Under the pieces are notes generated by a model. The model searched no databases. It had not been told where the DNA came from and was given only the letters and a program-made list of their open reading frames with translations. A DNA stretch of 64,000 bases from a virus. The stretch is from the IMG/VR virus record IMGVR_UViG_3300033153_013152, positions 45,349-109,348 of that record; one strand, given 5' to 3'. The translations under genes were made by a program, and so were the position numbers. Below, one piece after another: positions 63,523-64,000 of this stretch (within the stretch, counting starts at the first letter, position 1; every line of letters starts with the position of its first letter).

Positions 63523-64000
63523 CTAAATAATGCCCGGTCTAGTATCTGGCACATAAACAAAAACATTTTCCCATCTTATTTTTGAATATCTAGGAATTTC
63601 ACTAGGAAGATTGTCTTTTAATAAATCTCTCGCCCTATTTTCTATAATTTCTACATCTTCCTCGTTTTCTGTATAAAAATTATATATATATTTAACATCT
63701 AAATTATTTGGAGTTTGTATCAAATTGAATTCAATAGAATTTGAAAAATTTGAATTTATTGCAATATTTTCTATTATAGCATTAATAGCCACATTATTAA
63801 TTAAAAATGGATCATTATAAATATCTTCACCAACAAAACCAACAGGTCCCAAACCACCATCAATTGGCGGTCTAACATCTAATTCTCCAGAATTTTCGGA
63901 ACTTGTATCGACCATATCATAATTTTGAGATACGTCAGATGGAGTAACGATTCCTTCCGGTTCATATTGGGGAACTATTTCACCAGAATTTTCGGAACTT
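63523..64000 (-). CDS. structural-type protein, 5' end outside the window
   Basis: The frame is open to base 64000, so the apparent ATG at 63915 is internal and the gene continues upstream. The readable part has a repeated SSENSGE motif (twice, about 35 residues apart), a Pro/Asp/Gly-rich linker, and a C-terminal alpha-beta domain (INNVAINAIIENIAINSNFS, then EDVEIIENRARDLLKDNLPS) ending in DTRPGII. Not recognised; probably a virion protein from its neighbours. Confidence 0.6.
   Translation of the reverse strand, partial: SSENSGEIVPQYEPEGIVTPSDVSQNYDMVDTSSENSGELDVRPPIDGGLGPVGFVGEDIYNDPFLINNVAINAIIENIAINSNFSNSIEFNLIQTPNNLDVKYIYNFYTENEEDVEIIENRARDLLKDNLPSEIPRYSKIRWENVFVYVPDTRPGII

Noticed and set aside
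1-64000. TGA reassigned to Trp or Gly throughout (codes 4 or 25)
   Set aside because: TGA ends many genes at tight overlaps (for example 19568, 23409, 24298, 46203, 51837, 57061). Only one gene has TGA in place of Trp.

Overview
This window is a contiguous piece of a tailed-phage genome: a T4-like myovirus with a contractile tail. All recognisable genes lie on the minus strand, so transcription runs from 64000 towards 1. The DNA is very AT-rich (about 30% G+C by eye). Genes are packed tightly, often with ATGA or TAATG overlaps, and most starts have a good purine-rich Shine-Dalgarno site (AAGGAGG, GAGGA, GGAGA). The host is therefore a bacterium that uses Shine-Dalgarno initiation; I cannot name it. 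A lipoprotein signal peptide on one gene also points to a bacterial host.

Layout in transcription order. 64000-57600: virion structural proteins of unknown place, interrupted by two homing endonucleases. 57600-50600: nucleic-acid metabolism and host takeover, with a RuvC-like resolvase, Cys-rich protein, release-factor-like GGQ protein, DnaG-type primase, fused SbcD-SbcC (T4 gp47-gp46), methyltransferase, kinase-fold protein and a small membrane protein. 50600-38600: homing endonuclease, membrane-anchored coiled-coil protein, large terminase, portal with an intein, head proteins and prohead protease. 38600-28600: fibre-like paralogues, a run of small basic proteins, ribosomal protein bS21, scaffold, and major capsid protein followed by a clear terminator. 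28600-16900: head accessory and neck proteins, CCA-adding enzyme, 2H phosphoesterase, connector, serine protease, tail terminator. 16800-3500: sheath, tube, hub assembly protein, tape measure, baseplate genes. 3500-1: short family-A DNA polymerase, gp32-like SSB, RecA.

The outstanding feature is translational. Fourteen genes, including RecA, TerL, portal, tape measure, baseplate hub, neck, connector, RuvC-like resolvase and bS21, are broken in the conventional reading. Each is repaired by a +1 frameshift at an in-frame CGG codon: the C is skipped and the next codon is always GGN (Gly). I looked at every CCG on the + strand. All 16 that fall in frame in a minus-strand gene are such sites, and I found no CGG used as an ordinary Arg codon. 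The fixed codon phase argues against sequencing error and for programmed recoding, for example CGGN read as a four-base glycine codon. Two further genes (release-factor-like and a 68-residue protein) instead need a -1 shift on an A AAA AAA run.

Other themes are nine homing-endonuclease-type genes (one inside the portal intein), several virion-module proteins starting with a short L/I-x-E motif like T4 capsid-targeting sequences, and a cluster of translation and RNA-repair functions (bS21, GGQ protein, CCA enzyme, 2H phosphoesterase).
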